A stretch of 64,000 nucleotides of DNA from the NCBI RefSeq assembly GCF_022879595.1, contig NZ_CP084266.1, positions 992,001-1,056,000 of the forward strand, in the 5' to 3' direction. Shown piece after piece: positions 36,196 to 46,418 of the stretch (positions are counted from its first letter, which is position 1; each line of letters opens with the position of its first letter). The position numbers and the translations under genes are program-made. This DNA comes from Caballeronia sp. Lep1P3 (GTDB taxonomy: Bacteria; Pseudomonadota; Gammaproteobacteria; Burkholderiales; Burkholderiaceae). Under the pieces are notes generated by a model. The model saw only the letters and a program-made list of their open reading frames with translations, was not told the DNA's origin and did not search any database.

Positions 36196-37425
36196 TCACT
36201 TGGCCGCGAAGACCGATACGCCACCGTTGACGAATCCGTTCGCCGCGCAATTCGGGCATCCCGCAGGCGACGTCGCCGACGAGTACGGCATGAAGATCAT
36301 CCCCGTTGCCGGATCGATGGCAACGGAGTGCGCGTTGTTGCCTGCATTGAGCCGCGCCACGACACTGCGTTTTGCGGCATCGATGATGGTGAGCACCGGC
36401 GTACAGGGCGACGCCGTCGAACACGTACCGTTGGTCGACGCATTGCCCGACTGAGTCCAGCGGCTTGCCGCGTTGTAATAGCGGTTCGTCCCGGAATCGT
36501 ATTCCAGTTGATCGCCGCCGCCCGCGTTGAGCGATGCGACGAGCGCGCCACTCGACCGGTTCATGATCTGCACGAGCAAGGGTGCGCCGGTTGTCGCCTC
36601 TCTGCATCCCACGGCGATATCCGTTCCCGGTCCAAGCGCGAGTCCCGTGGGATCGCAATTGCCTTCCGCGTACATGGCGACACCCGCGAGCGTCGTGTAG
36701 TTCTGCGTACCGCCGGTCGGAATCGCGCGGATGGCCGCACCCGGCAACTTGACCAGTTCGCCGTGCGGGTTGGCCGTGCTGCCGTCGACGTTCACGTAGA
36801 AGTTGTCGCCAGCCGGATCGTACCGGCACGCTTCGAGGCCCGCGGTCGGCTTTCCAGCGGCATCGGTAAAAGTCACTTTCGCGATGATGCGCTGCGTCGC
36901 CGTGTCGATGAAAGTGGCGAACGGGACCGGTTCTTCGGGGCTTGAAATCATGAAGACGCCGTGCGTCGCATCGAGACAGCCTTCGTCGGCGCGAACGCCG
37001 GTGCTGCTCACCGTGATCTTGCTCTGCACCGCGCCCGCCACAGGATCGACGACCTTCACGGAGTTCACGTCGCCGACATAGACGAGACTGCCGACCGCGA
37101 CCGCGCCGTCCGGTCCGGCGGAAGCGTTCGGGCCTGGGCCCAACCCCGCGAAAGCAAGATCGCCGCTGCCCTGTATCGCCTTGACGAACGTCTTCGAAGC
37201 GATATCGATCTCATCGAGAGACGCATTATTGCGATCGGTAAAGACGTAGCGGCTGCCCGAAATGGCGCCGATATCGAACGAAAAATTTACGCCGGCCTTG
37301 ATGTTCGGCACGGCGATATCCGACACGTAGCGCGGCGCGCTGTTGTTATCGTCGTGACCTCCACAGCCCGCGAGCGCCGTGGCGGCGACGGCCGCCAACG
37401 CTTGCTTCCACCTGTATGTTTGCAT
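36196..37425 (-). CDS. Lipoprotein with YVTN-type beta-propeller
   Basis: A protein of 409 residues. A signal peptide ends in the lipobox ALAGC (Cys near residue 21), followed by GGHDDNN. The mature part repeats propeller-like blades with VVDPVAGAV, FIDTATQRII, IIDAAKRSVVARLNAGNNAHSVAIDPATGMIFMPY and several cysteine pairs. It is likely a periplasmic or surface lipoprotein of unknown role. Single gene, no operon. Confidence 0.8.
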   Translation of the reverse strand: MQTYRWKQALAAVAATALAGCGGHDDNNSAPRYVSDIAVPNIKAGVNFSFDIGAISGSRYVFTDRNNASLDEIDIASKTFVKAIQGSGDLAFAGLGPGPNASAGPDGAVAVGSLVYVGDVNSVKVVDPVAGAVQSKITVSSTGVRADEGCLDATHGVFMISSPEEPVPFATFIDTATQRIIAKVTFTDAAGKPTAGLEACRYDPAGDNFYVNVDGSTANPHGELVKLPGAAIRAIPTGGTQNYTTLAGVAMYAEGNCDPTGLALGPGTDIAVGCREATTGAPLLVQIMNRSSGALVASLNAGGGDQLEYDSGTNRYYNAASRWTQSGNASTNGTCSTASPCTPVLTIIDAAKRSVVARLNAGNNAHSVAIDPATGMIFMPYSSATSPAGCPNCAANGFVNGGVSVFAAK

Positions 37426-38237
37426 CGCTTATCCCCTTGGACAGTTGAATAGCCTGCATCCAGCGCGCGTCGCGAATCACGGACGCTTGCACAGGATACG
37501 GACGAGGCGGCGCGAAAGATTGCTATCGTTTTCACCGGCATGTGGATGGGCTTAAGTTAAGCAAGTCATAAGGCTGGAGAGTCGATACTGTCATTCTCGC
37601 CAGAACGAGGTCGTCTCGGGCGTCGCGAGAAAGACTGGTGGTGACCGGCCGAACAAGCCTTCCTCACATGCTCTTGCTGGATGGCCGACTGCCTCAGTTT
37701 TCGAGGGCACAACGAAGAAGCGCGGCAGCAGTTCGAGCGTGCTCGCCACGGCAAATGACTTCTGCCTGCTGTACAAACAGTACAACGCGCGGCGCCGCCA
37801 GCTCGCAGGTGATTTCCGGCAGGCGCTATTCGATGTCCGTGTGTGCACGTAACTGAACGGCAGGAGATGGCCGACAAGCGCACGCTCGCCGGCCGCGGCA
37901 CTTAGACTTCCGTTTGACGAGCGGGCGAACAATTAAACGCTTCCATGGCAACCTCCTCTTCGACGAAGGGAGATCAATCCTGCGCTCAGTCGAGCGGTCC
38001 CTGTCCGCCCCGAAACGGACCCTCGCGTGTCGCTTGCACGATGGACCGCTTCGGGATGACAAGCGGACGTCACGATGAACGAATTCTTGACGTGCCCGAC
38101 AGTTACCGGTCTTCGGGGCTTTGCAAGAACACATAGCTTCCTTCCACGGATAACACGAAGGTCGACACTCTTGCATTCGGATGTGCGGACAGCGAAACGA
38201 CCGCGTTGCCGCCGTTGCGCTGTTGACTATGCGCTCG

Positions 38238-38385
38238 TCACTGCTTGGTCAGTTGCCAGTTATGGACCGGATGCGTAGCGCCGGCGGGCATCGCCCACGC
38301 GCCGCCCGAGTCGAAGTCATATCCGCTGAAGACGATTCGTTGGCTCATGTGCGCCGTGGTCAGGCCGTTGGCATTGCGACGGGCG
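38238..38385 (-). pseudogene. Orphan C-terminal coding fragment, unidentified
   Basis: The minus strand encodes NANGLTTAHMSQRIVFSGYD, then FDSGGAWAMPAGATHPVHNW and QLTKQ to a TGA at 38238. Composition and codon choice look like a true secreted-protein C-terminus, but the frame breaks upstream near 38385. No family recognised. Confidence 0.4.
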
Positions 38386-38489
38386 TGCCCGTGTTCGCGA
38401 AAGCTCTGTTCGCTTGCTAAACCGTTTGCGCGCAGTCCGTGCGCCCACCGTCCTGGCGGTAATCGCCGCGCCGGTCGCGAACGACTCGC

Positions 38490-38835
38490 CGATGACGCAC
38501 CCGAGGCGCCGCCGATGCTATGACGCCATGCCGCCCCGCTCGCCGTCCATGGCCTCCCGACCGAAGTCGTTTATAGTGGCCCACAGGCCATCGAGGCTTC
38601 GGAACGCGGGCGGGCCGACATCGTGCTACTGGATTCTGGATGTCGGACGTGTGGAGACTCCAGATTGCCGCCTGTCTGCGCTTACTGGTCCGCCATTCGG
38701 CGCTTTGGGCTCCCGGAAATCTGTAAGCCGCGAAGGCGGCCGGTTTCGACGCGCTTACCGTTCGAAGCCGACGGACGCCGCCAAGCTCGCCCCGCTACTG
38801 CCTTACCTCTGCCATGCCGATCCGACGCCGAGCGG
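38490..38835 (+). pseudogene. Remnant of a response-regulator receiver domain
   Basis: Across shifting frames the plus strand reads DDAPEAPPML, HGLPTEVVYSGPQAIEASER, ADIVLLD, then SALTG, AGFDALT and KPTDAAKLAPLLPYL. These match, in order, the DD pocket, the phosphoacceptor LLD strand, the ALTG strand and the KPxDAAKL end of a receiver domain such as those at the end of hybrid kinases. At least two frameshifts are needed, so it is decayed. Confidence 0.6.
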
Positions 38836-38970
38836 CCCGCAAGCGTGACACATCGAATCCGAGTAGATGCAAACCGTGAAGGCCCGACAGATGAGACGAC
38901 AGCACAGTCACTACGAGCACGTTGCAATGCAAGGAGCCGCCGATGAACGGGGCGGCGTCTGCCCCGCATA

Positions 38971-41900
38971 ATGCGCGGCGTTGGCTTCCGAAGCGTCGTG
39001 TGGCGCAAGATGGCGGCGCTCTTCGCCGCCTCGTTGACGTTCGCCTGCGCGCGCGCCGACGATACGGCGCCGCCGCAGCAGCCCGAGCCCCGGCCCCAGC
39101 CGTCCATCGCGCTCTTCTACGGCGCGCCGGTGCCGGTCGGCCAGTTCGCTTCGTTCGATAACGTCGTGGTCGAGCCGGAGAGCGGCTTCGATCCCGCCGC
39201 GCACGCCCCGGCTTCGGGCGCTCCCCAATGGCTCGCCTACGTGAGCGTGGGCGAGGTGACGCCTTCGCGCGCCTATTTCAAGGAAATGCCGCCCGCGTGG
39301 CTCAAGGGCAGCAATGCGACGTGGGCGTCGCGCGTGATCGACCAGTCCGCGCCCGGATGGCCGCAGTTCTTCGTGGCGCACGTCATTGCGCCGTTGTGGG
39401 ACAAGGGCTATCGCGGCTTCTTTCTCGACACGCTTGATTCTTACCAGTCGATCGCCACCACCGACGACCAGCGTGCGCGCCAGGAAGCGGGGCTCGTCGC
39501 GGTCATCCGCGCGTTGAAAGCGCGTTACCCCGACGCGCGGCTCATCTTCAATCGCGGCTTCGAGTTGATGCCCGAGGTGCACGATCTGGCGTATGCCGTC
39601 GCGTTCGAGTCGCTGTATCGCGGCTGGAATCAGGCGAAGAAACGCTACGTCGCCGTGCCCGAAGCGGACCGCGAATGGCTGCTCGCGCAAGCGAGGACGC
39701 TGCGCGAGCGATACGGCCTGCCGGTGCTCTCCATCGACTATTGCGCGCCCGCGGACCGCGCCTGCGCGAACGACGCGGTCCGCAAGATCAGCGCGCAAGG
39801 GATCATTCCGTATGTGACCGACGGTGCGTTGCAGACCGTCGGCACGGGTCCCGCGCGGGCGTCGGCAGCGAACGAGGCCCCGACCGCGCCGCTTGCCGCC
39901 GCGCTTTCTGCGCCGGATGCCGCGTCGCGCCGCGCCGCGCCGCGCACGATCCTCGTCGTGCAGGACGTGCAGCCTGGCGCGAGCCTCAACGTGACGCCCG
40001 GCGTGCGTTACGTCTCCATGCCGCTCAACTGGCTCGGCTACCGCGTCGAGTTCGCCGACATCGCGAAGCCACTTCCCGAAGGCGACTTGTCGGGCCGTTA
40101 CGCGGGCATCGTCATGTGGCTGGACTCGCCGGTGCCGGATCGCGCGGCGTTTCGCGACTGGCTCGAAGCACAGGTCGAGCGCCATATGCCCATCGCGATG
40201 CTGACGACCTTCGGCATCGACGTCCAGGGCGATCTCGCGCAAAAGCTCGACCTCGTGCCCGTCGCGGGGCGGCCGGGCAATCGTTTGCGCGTCGAGTCGA
40301 TGGACGCTTCGATGATGGGCTTCGAAATGCAACCGCAGCCCGATCCGCACGATACGACGAACGTGCGCGCCGGCCCGCACAGCCGTTCGCTGCTGCGGCT
40401 GGCCTCGGCGGATGCGGGCAACGACTTCGCCATCGACGCCGCCGCGATCACGCCGTGGGGCGGCTACGCGATGCGCCCGTTCGCCGTCTTCGACATGCCG
40501 ATGGCCAACGAAGCGCGCTGGGTGCTGCAACCGATACGCTTCTTTCGCGCGGCGCTGCGCCTGCCGGACGACATGCCCGCGCCCGATCCCACGACGGAGA
40601 ACGGCCGGCGTCTCCTGATGACGCATATCGACGGGGACGGCCTCGCCTCACGCGCCGAATTCAGCGTGAACGGCGGACCGATGAAAGTGTCCTCCTCCGC
40701 GCCGCCGGAGTATTCCGGCGATGCGCTCTACAACGTCATCCGCCAATTCGGTCTGCCGACGACCGTCTCCGTGATCGAGGGCGAAGTCTCGGACGAAGGA
40801 CCGTATCCGAAGGATGCGCCGCGCCTGCGGGCCATCGCGCGGGAAATGTTCGCGCTGCCGAACGTCGAAATGGCGAGTCACACGTACACGCATCCGTTGC
40901 AGTGGATGCGCGTGACCGGGCTCGGCAAATCGAACGAAGACACCGATACGGTGGAAGGCGGCGGGCGCGCGAACCACAACGGCCTTTCCATCGACATACC
41001 GGGCTACCGGTACGACACGGACCGCGAAATCGGCGGCTCCATCGCCTACATCGACCGGCTCGCGCCCGCCGGCAAGCGCGTGAAAGTGCTGCTCTGGAGC
41101 GGCGACTGTCAGGTGCCCGCGAGCGTCATCGAAGCGGCGGACAAGGCCGGCGTCTACAACATGAACGGCGGCGATACACTCATTACTAAACGCTATCCGA
41201 GCTGGGCCGCGATCGCGCCGGTCGGCGTGGACAAGGACGGCTTCTTTCAGGTGTTCGCGCCGGACCAGAACGAGGAAGCGTACACCGCGCTCTGGCAGGG
41301 CCCGTACTACGGCTACGAACGCGTGCTGGAAACGTTCGACATGACGGAGCATCCCATCCGCTTCAAGCCGGTCGATGTCTACTACCACATGTTTTCCGGC
41401 ACCAAGTACGCGTCGGTGAAGGCGCTCACGGACGTGTATCGCACGCTGTCGACGCAACCGCTCATGCCCGTGTACGTCTCCGAATACGCGCAGAAGGTGC
41501 TCGACTTCGAACGCATGGACATTTCGCGCGACGGCGACTTCTGGCGCATCCACGGCAGCGGCGCGCTGCGCACGGTGCGGCTGCCCGAGGGCCGCGTGCC
41601 CGATCTCGCAAGTGCGGAGGGCGTCGCGGGCTATCTGCCGGGACCGGGCGGCGTGTATGTCCATCTCAGCGGCGCGGATGCGCGCTTTCGCGTGGTCGAT
41701 GCCGCGCACGCCGCGAAGCTGCCGTATCTCGCCGAAGCCAACGGCGTCGTCGATCACTTCGCGCGCACGCCGCGCGGCTTCTCGTTCGATCTCGCGTCGC
41801 ACGTCGCGCCTCATTTCGCCGTCGGCGGTGAGCCGCGCGCGAATGCATGCATCGCGAAGGCGGATGGCCGCCGGCTCGCGCCCGGCATGGCCCAGGGGCG

Positions 41901-41976
41901 GCGCGTGTATTCGCCGTCCGGTTCCTTCAGCCACGCAACGAATGCCGTTCATGTCGATGTCGTCTGCGCAACCTGA
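38971..41976 (+). CDS. pelA: PelA, periplasmic Pel glycoside hydrolase/deacetylase
   Basis: A protein of 1001 residues with a signal sequence (MAALFAASLTFACARAD after a short basic N-terminus). The N-terminal GH114-like domain (about 45-290) contains GYRGFFLDTLDSYQS and IFNRGFELMPEV. A Rossmann-like linker follows. The polysaccharide deacetylase domain has the metal motif HIDGDG (D554, D556) and SHTYTH (H637, H641). PelA deacetylates and trims the Pel polymer in the periplasm. The ATG at 38971 is used; 39010 is an alternative. pelB starts before its stop. Confidence 0.95.
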   Translation: MRGVGFRSVVWRKMAALFAASLTFACARADDTAPPQQPEPRPQPSIALFYGAPVPVGQFASFDNVVVEPESGFDPAAHAPASGAPQWLAYVSVGEVTPSRAYFKEMPPAWLKGSNATWASRVIDQSAPGWPQFFVAHVIAPLWDKGYRGFFLDTLDSYQSIATTDDQRARQEAGLVAVIRALKARYPDARLIFNRGFELMPEVHDLAYAVAFESLYRGWNQAKKRYVAVPEADREWLLAQARTLRERYGLPVLSIDYCAPADRACANDAVRKISAQGIIPYVTDGALQTVGTGPARASAANEAPTAPLAAALSAPDAASRRAAPRTILVVQDVQPGASLNVTPGVRYVSMPLNWLGYRVEFADIAKPLPEGDLSGRYAGIVMWLDSPVPDRAAFRDWLEAQVERHMPIAMLTTFGIDVQGDLAQKLDLVPVAGRPGNRLRVESMDASMMGFEMQPQPDPHDTTNVRAGPHSRSLLRLASADAGNDFAIDAAAITPWGGYAMRPFAVFDMPMANEARWVLQPIRFFRAALRLPDDMPAPDPTTENGRRLLMTHIDGDGLASRAEFSVNGGPMKVSSSAPPEYSGDALYNVIRQFGLPTTVSVIEGEVSDEGPYPKDAPRLRAIAREMFALPNVEMASHTYTHPLQWMRVTGLGKSNEDTDTVEGGGRANHNGLSIDIPGYRYDTDREIGGSIAYIDRLAPAGKRVKVLLWSGDCQVPASVIEAADKAGVYNMNGGDTLITKRYPSWAAIAPVGVDKDGFFQVFAPDQNEEAYTALWQGPYYGYERVLETFDMTEHPIRFKPVDVYYHMFSGTKYASVKALTDVYRTLSTQPLMPVYVSEYAQKVLDFERMDISRDGDFWRIHGSGALRTVRLPEGRVPDLASAEGVAGYLPGPGGVYVHLSGADARFRVVDAAHAAKLPYLAEANGVVDHFARTPRGFSFDLASHVAPHFAVGGEPRANACIAKADGRRLAPGMAQGRRVYSPSGSFSHATNAVHVDVVCAT

Positions 41977-44900
41977 CCGCCAGCGGCTCTTTTCGCCGTT
42001 CGTCGTCGCGGCTTTCGGGCTGCTGGTCGCGCTCATGCTCGTGCTCGCGTTTCCTCGCGAGCGGCTCGAAGAACGGCTGCTCGCGGGCGGTCAGGTGGAT
42101 ACGCTGACCGTCGCGTATCTCGAAGCGTGGCTGCGCATCGAGCCGGACAACGCCGAGGTGCTGACCGAGCTGACGCAGGCGTATCTGAAAGCGCGGCGCA
42201 TCGCGGATGCGCAAAGGATGCTCGCGCGGCTCTCCGTTTCGCCCGATCCGCAAGCGCAGACGAGCGCGTTGCAGGCGCGCATCGGTCTTGCCGAGACCGA
42301 CGCTTACGCGCTGAAGCCGGGCGATCCGGCGCGAGCCGCGAGACTCGAGGAACTCGACGCGCTGCTCGCCGAAGCCCTCGAGAAGCCGTGGGACGCGGCG
42401 CAACTCGAAGCATTGGCGGCGAAGGCGCGTGCGCTGAACGACAGCGCGCTCGCTGGCCGGTACTACGAGCGACTCGCGCGAGCCGAGCCGGGGCAGGCGT
42501 CGCGCTGGCTCGCGCAGGGCGCGCAACTGAAGCTCGCCGCGGGCGATCATGCCGGCGCCGCCGATGCCTTCTTCGCGGCGCAGGCGCATGCCACGACACA
42601 CGACGACGAGCGGCGCTTCTTCCTCTCCGCATTGCAGGCGTTGCAGTCGGCCAACCGCCCCGCCGACGCGCTCGCCGCCGCCGACGCGCATGTCGGCTCG
42701 CTCGCCCGCGACCGCGAAACGCTGCGCTATTTGACGCGCCTTGCGCTAGCGGCGGGCCGGCCCGATATCGCGGACCGCTACGCGCGCCGTTTGCTGGACA
42801 TGTCGTCGCGCGAGCGGCGCGACGGCGCGCCGAGGCTCGCGGCGTGGCGGCAAGCGCGCGGCATCGCGTGTGTTCGGGCCTGCATGAACGGCCGCGCGCA
42901 TCGGATGCATGCCGTCTTCGCCGCCCGCGACGGCTTCGCTATCCGGCGCATAGCGAATCAGGAAGCATCGGCGGCCATCGACGCGTCGGACTACGAACTC
43001 GGCTTCAAGGTGTTCCTCGCCAACGGCGATCTGGCGAGCGCCCAGCGCGTCGCGCAGCAAGCGGTGAACCGCGATCCGGCATCGGCCGAATGGCGCGAGC
43101 GGCTCGCGCAAGTCGCCGAATGGAACCACGCGCCCGATGTCGCGCTCGCCAACTATCTCGCGCTCGCCCGCACGCGCAACGACGAGCGCGACTGGAAGCA
43201 GGTCGAGCGTCTCGCGCCCGCGCTCGGCGACAACGACGCGATGCTCGCCGCCGCGATCCACGAATCGGACCGCGCACCGGGCGACCTGAAGCAGCTCGAC
43301 CGCGTGGTGAGCGCGTACGAATCGCAGGCCGATCCCGACGCCGCGCTGCGTTTCCTTCAGGCCCGCGCGAACGGTCCGTACCGCAGGCCGGTGCTGGAGC
43401 GCTATGCGCAGCTCGCCGAACGCAAGGGCGACGACGATCTCGCCATCGAGACCTACGAGCGCCTGATGCACGAGTTCGGTCCCGCTCCCGCTTACGCGCT
43501 GAAGCTGGGCCTGATGTACTACACGCGCACGCGCTTCGACCGCTCCTTCGCCGTGCTGGATTCCGCGAAGAGCCGCGCGCCCGCATCCGACGCGGACTTC
43601 TGGCGTTTCTATGCGATGCTCGCAACCGTCGAACAGCAGGACCGCAAGGCGCGCGAAGGCTACGGCATGCTCGTGCGATCCGGCAACGCGTCTGCCGACG
43701 ATCTCTCCGCGATGGTCTCCCTGTACGAGAATCAGCCCCTCGAAGCGGGCCGCATCGCGGAATTCGCGTATCGCAAGACGGGCAACGAGCGCCTGCTCGA
43801 ACTCGCGGTCTACGACTATCTGCGGGCGCGCGCGACCGGGCGCATCCGAGCGTTGCTGGCCTCGCTCGATCCGGCATCGCTAGCCGCGGCCGAGCATTCG
43901 CCGCGCTTCTTGCTTGCCCGCGCGCAGTATCTGCAGCGCGCGGGCGACCCCGACGGCGCGCTCGCCGACACGCGGGCCGCCGTGGCGCTTTCGCCGGGCG
44001 ACGACGAAGCGCGCGCCGCGCTGATCTGGGCGCTCGACGGACGCGGCAGCACTGCCGAACTGCGCGCCACGCTCGCCCGCTATGCCCGCGACGCCGAACG
44101 CGACAGCACGCTCTGGGGACCGTATGCGGCGGCGTATCTGCGCTTAGGCGATGCGCGCGGCGCGCTGCACATGATGCACAAGGAGGCCGCCTCGCGCCGC
44201 GACGATCCGCTGTGGGCGCTGGGCTTCGCGGACGCGCTGGAACTGAACGGCCGTATCGACGACGCATGGCGCGTGCGTAACGCCGTCTGGAAGAAACAGA
44301 TGGCGCTGCGTTCCGCGGGCAAGCAACCCGGCGGTCTCGACGACGAGCAGCGCGAAGACCTGCGTGCACGCCTGGTCGGGCTCACGGACCAGTTCGCGGG
44401 CGGCGACGCGTCGCGCGCGGTGCTGATCGAACTGCTGCGTGGCGACCGGAGCGGCAGTGCGGCCGACGTTTCAGACGACGATGCGCACGGCAACGAACAA
44501 GCCCAGGCGCCCTTCGCCTCGACCGACGATGCGATGCGCCGCGCCGCGCATCGCGAAGAGAAACGGCAGCGCGTGTATTCGGCGGTGGCGCGCGAGGCCG
44601 CGCTCGGCTGGCTGCAATCGCACGACGCCTACGACGCCGAAAGTCTCTGGCTGCTGCGCCAGTACATCGACAGCGCGACGCGCCCCGCGTATGCCGAAGT
44701 GACCATTGCGCTCGCGGAACACGACCGGGCGACGCTCAACCGCCTGCTCGATACCGAAGCCGACTGGATTCCGCGCCAAAACCGCCTCGACGCCGAAGCC
44801 GCGACCGGTCGTTTCGGCGACGTGCAGACGCACGCCTACGAGCAGCAGTTCGCGCTGCCGGATGACGAAATCGTCAATCAGATTCTGCGCGAGCAATTGC

Positions 44901-45823
44901 TGCGCAATGCGCAGGCCATCGCGCCGCGTTTTCGCGTGATCGATCAGGGCGGGCTGTCGTACACGGAAGCGGGCATCGGCGCGGGCTTGCGGCTCTCGCC
45001 CACGCAGTCGCTCGCGCTCGATTACGCCGAACGCAATCAGCACGGCGATGCGTCGTTGCCGAACGTGCCGCAGCACGACCGCCAGCTGTCGCTCGCGTGG
45101 CGGCATCTCGGCCTCGACGATACCGAGCGCGTCGGCCTCGGCCGGCGCGACGCGCTCGACGACTTCACGACGTTTCGCCTCGACGGAACGCTTTTCGAGC
45201 AGCAGAACCTGAGCTTCAACTACGCGCTCGGCTTCAACCAGATGGCCACCGAGACGAGCCAGCTGATCGTCGGCGGCGTGAAGCATCTGGCGAGCGTCGG
45301 CGTCAACTATCGGCCGGACCCGCATGTGTTCGTCGGTGGCCGCGTGGAATACGCGCGCTTCTACGGACAGGACAAGTCGTTTCTCGGGACCGGCACCGTC
45401 GCGGACTTCAACGCGGGCTACAAGCTGCGCGTCGATTACCCGGACTACACCATTCGCGCGGTGCTCACGCACGGGCAATACAGCGCGTCGGGCAATCCCG
45501 GCGGCCAGCTCGCGCGCCTCTTGCCGGCCGGCACGCCGCTCGCCGCGCAGCAGTTCATGCCGCAGACGTTCACGCAGGAAGGCGTGCTGTTCTCTTTCGG
45601 CGACGACCTCGAAGAAGGCTACACACGCGCGTGGCGGCCGTTCCTCGCCGCCGGGCCGATCCACGATTCGAATCAGGGCTGGACGGCGCAGGTGCGCGTG
45701 GGACTCGCGGGCAGCGTCTTTGGCAACGATCAGGCGACCATGTATTACGAGCACGCCGGCGTCACGTCCGGGCGCACGCAGGCTTTCACGGAGTACGGCG
45801 TGCGCTATCGCTGGCTGTATTAG
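41951..45823 (+). CDS. pelB: PelB, outer-membrane Pel export porin with TPR scaffold
   Basis: About 1290 residues. A single N-terminal membrane segment (FSPFVVAAFGLLVALMLVLAF) is followed by a very long tetratricopeptide-repeat region (about residues 40-900; e.g. EAWLRIEPDNAEVLTELTQAYLKARR) and a C-terminal beta-barrel ending TEYGVRYRWLY with an aromatic terminal residue. In Pel systems the TPR domain guides PelA and the barrel secretes the polymer. Start candidates at 41942, 41951 and 41957 overlap the end of pelA; a longer frame from 41612 is shadow. Confidence 0.94.
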   Translation: MSMSSAQPDRQRLFSPFVVAAFGLLVALMLVLAFPRERLEERLLAGGQVDTLTVAYLEAWLRIEPDNAEVLTELTQAYLKARRIADAQRMLARLSVSPDPQAQTSALQARIGLAETDAYALKPGDPARAARLEELDALLAEALEKPWDAAQLEALAAKARALNDSALAGRYYERLARAEPGQASRWLAQGAQLKLAAGDHAGAADAFFAAQAHATTHDDERRFFLSALQALQSANRPADALAAADAHVGSLARDRETLRYLTRLALAAGRPDIADRYARRLLDMSSRERRDGAPRLAAWRQARGIACVRACMNGRAHRMHAVFAARDGFAIRRIANQEASAAIDASDYELGFKVFLANGDLASAQRVAQQAVNRDPASAEWRERLAQVAEWNHAPDVALANYLALARTRNDERDWKQVERLAPALGDNDAMLAAAIHESDRAPGDLKQLDRVVSAYESQADPDAALRFLQARANGPYRRPVLERYAQLAERKGDDDLAIETYERLMHEFGPAPAYALKLGLMYYTRTRFDRSFAVLDSAKSRAPASDADFWRFYAMLATVEQQDRKAREGYGMLVRSGNASADDLSAMVSLYENQPLEAGRIAEFAYRKTGNERLLELAVYDYLRARATGRIRALLASLDPASLAAAEHSPRFLLARAQYLQRAGDPDGALADTRAAVALSPGDDEARAALIWALDGRGSTAELRATLARYARDAERDSTLWGPYAAAYLRLGDARGALHMMHKEAASRRDDPLWALGFADALELNGRIDDAWRVRNAVWKKQMALRSAGKQPGGLDDEQREDLRARLVGLTDQFAGGDASRAVLIELLRGDRSGSAADVSDDDAHGNEQAQAPFASTDDAMRRAAHREEKRQRVYSAVAREAALGWLQSHDAYDAESLWLLRQYIDSATRPAYAEVTIALAEHDRATLNRLLDTEADWIPRQNRLDAEAATGRFGDVQTHAYEQQFALPDDEIVNQILREQLLRNAQAIAPRFRVIDQGGLSYTEAGIGAGLRLSPTQSLALDYAERNQHGDASLPNVPQHDRQLSLAWRHLGLDDTERVGLGRRDALDDFTTFRLDGTLFEQQNLSFNYALGFNQMATETSQLIVGGVKHLASVGVNYRPDPHVFVGGRVEYARFYGQDKSFLGTGTVADFNAGYKLRVDYPDYTIRAVLTHGQYSASGNPGGQLARLLPAGTPLAAQQFMPQTFTQEGVLFSFGDDLEEGYTRAWRPFLAAGPIHDSNQGWTAQVRVGLAGSVFGNDQATMYYEHAGVTSGRTQAFTEYGVRYRWLY

Positions 45824-45872
45824 CGGCGCGGCCGCGTCACGGGCATCGAAAAACGAAGCAAGCGGAGCACAC

Positions 45873-46415
45873 ATGAAAACGACACGACAATTCGAACGAT
45901 GCGCTGGATTGCTGGGCGGCCTGTGCATCGCGCTCACGCTGAACGCCTGCGCGGTGGTGGATCGCAGCGACAGCGCGACGGCGCTCGATAAAAACGCGAG
46001 CTGGACCGTGCTGCCGATCAGCAATCGCACCGAAACGCCGCAGGCGGGACTGCGCGCGTCGGCCATCGCGCAGAGCCTGCTCGCGTCGGGCGGCGCAGCA
46101 CTCACGCGCTATCCGGACACCGGCGACGAGGAAACGCTCTTCGATACCGCGAAGCCCGACATCAACACGAAGGCGCTCGCGTGGGCGCGCTCGCAGAACG
46201 TGCGCTACGCGTTGACGGGCACGGTGACGGAATGGCGCTACAAGGTCGGCGTCGACGGCGAGCCCGCCGTGGGCCTGACCTTCGATGTCATCGATGTCGC
46301 AAGCGGCAAGGTCGTCTGGAGCGCGGCGGGCAGCCGCACCGGATGGAGCCGCGACGCGCTCTCGGGCGTCGCGCAGAAGCTCGAAAAAGAGCTGCTCGGC
46401 GCGCTGACGAAGTAA
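45873..46415 (+). CDS. pelC: PelC, outer-membrane Pel export lipoprotein
   Basis: A protein of 180 residues with the lipobox LTLNAC and a compact alpha/beta domain (WTVLPISNRTETPQAGLRAS; VRYALTGTVTEWRYKVGVDGEPAVGLTFDVIDVASGKVVWSA). PelC forms a ring under the PelB barrel that funnels the cationic polymer. The start at 45873 is preceded by AGCGGAG. A 49-bp gap follows pelB. Confidence 0.94.
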   Translation: MKTTRQFERCAGLLGGLCIALTLNACAVVDRSDSATALDKNASWTVLPISNRTETPQAGLRASAIAQSLLASGGAALTRYPDTGDEETLFDTAKPDINTKALAWARSQNVRYALTGTVTEWRYKVGVDGEPAVGLTFDVIDVASGKVVWSAAGSRTGWSRDALSGVAQKLEKELLGALTK

Positions 46416-46418
46416 GTC

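Larger units (their letters stand above)
37426..38970. other. Gene-poor 1.5-kb stretch with remnants upstream of pelA
   Basis: No intact gene is supported. Besides the two remnants listed at 38238-38385 and 38490-38835, a plus-strand segment ending near 37854 (FCLLYKQYNARRRQLAGDF...) looks protein-like but is not recognised. The pel promoter must lie in the last part, probably after 38840; no binding site was identified. An AAGGAG at 38931 precedes an ATG (38943) in another frame, not pelA. Confidence 0.45.

Noticed and set aside
38911..40626. 571-codon minus-strand frame opposite pelA
   Set aside because: Arginine/histidine-rich shadow caused by high third-position GC; pelA on the plus strand has full domain motifs.
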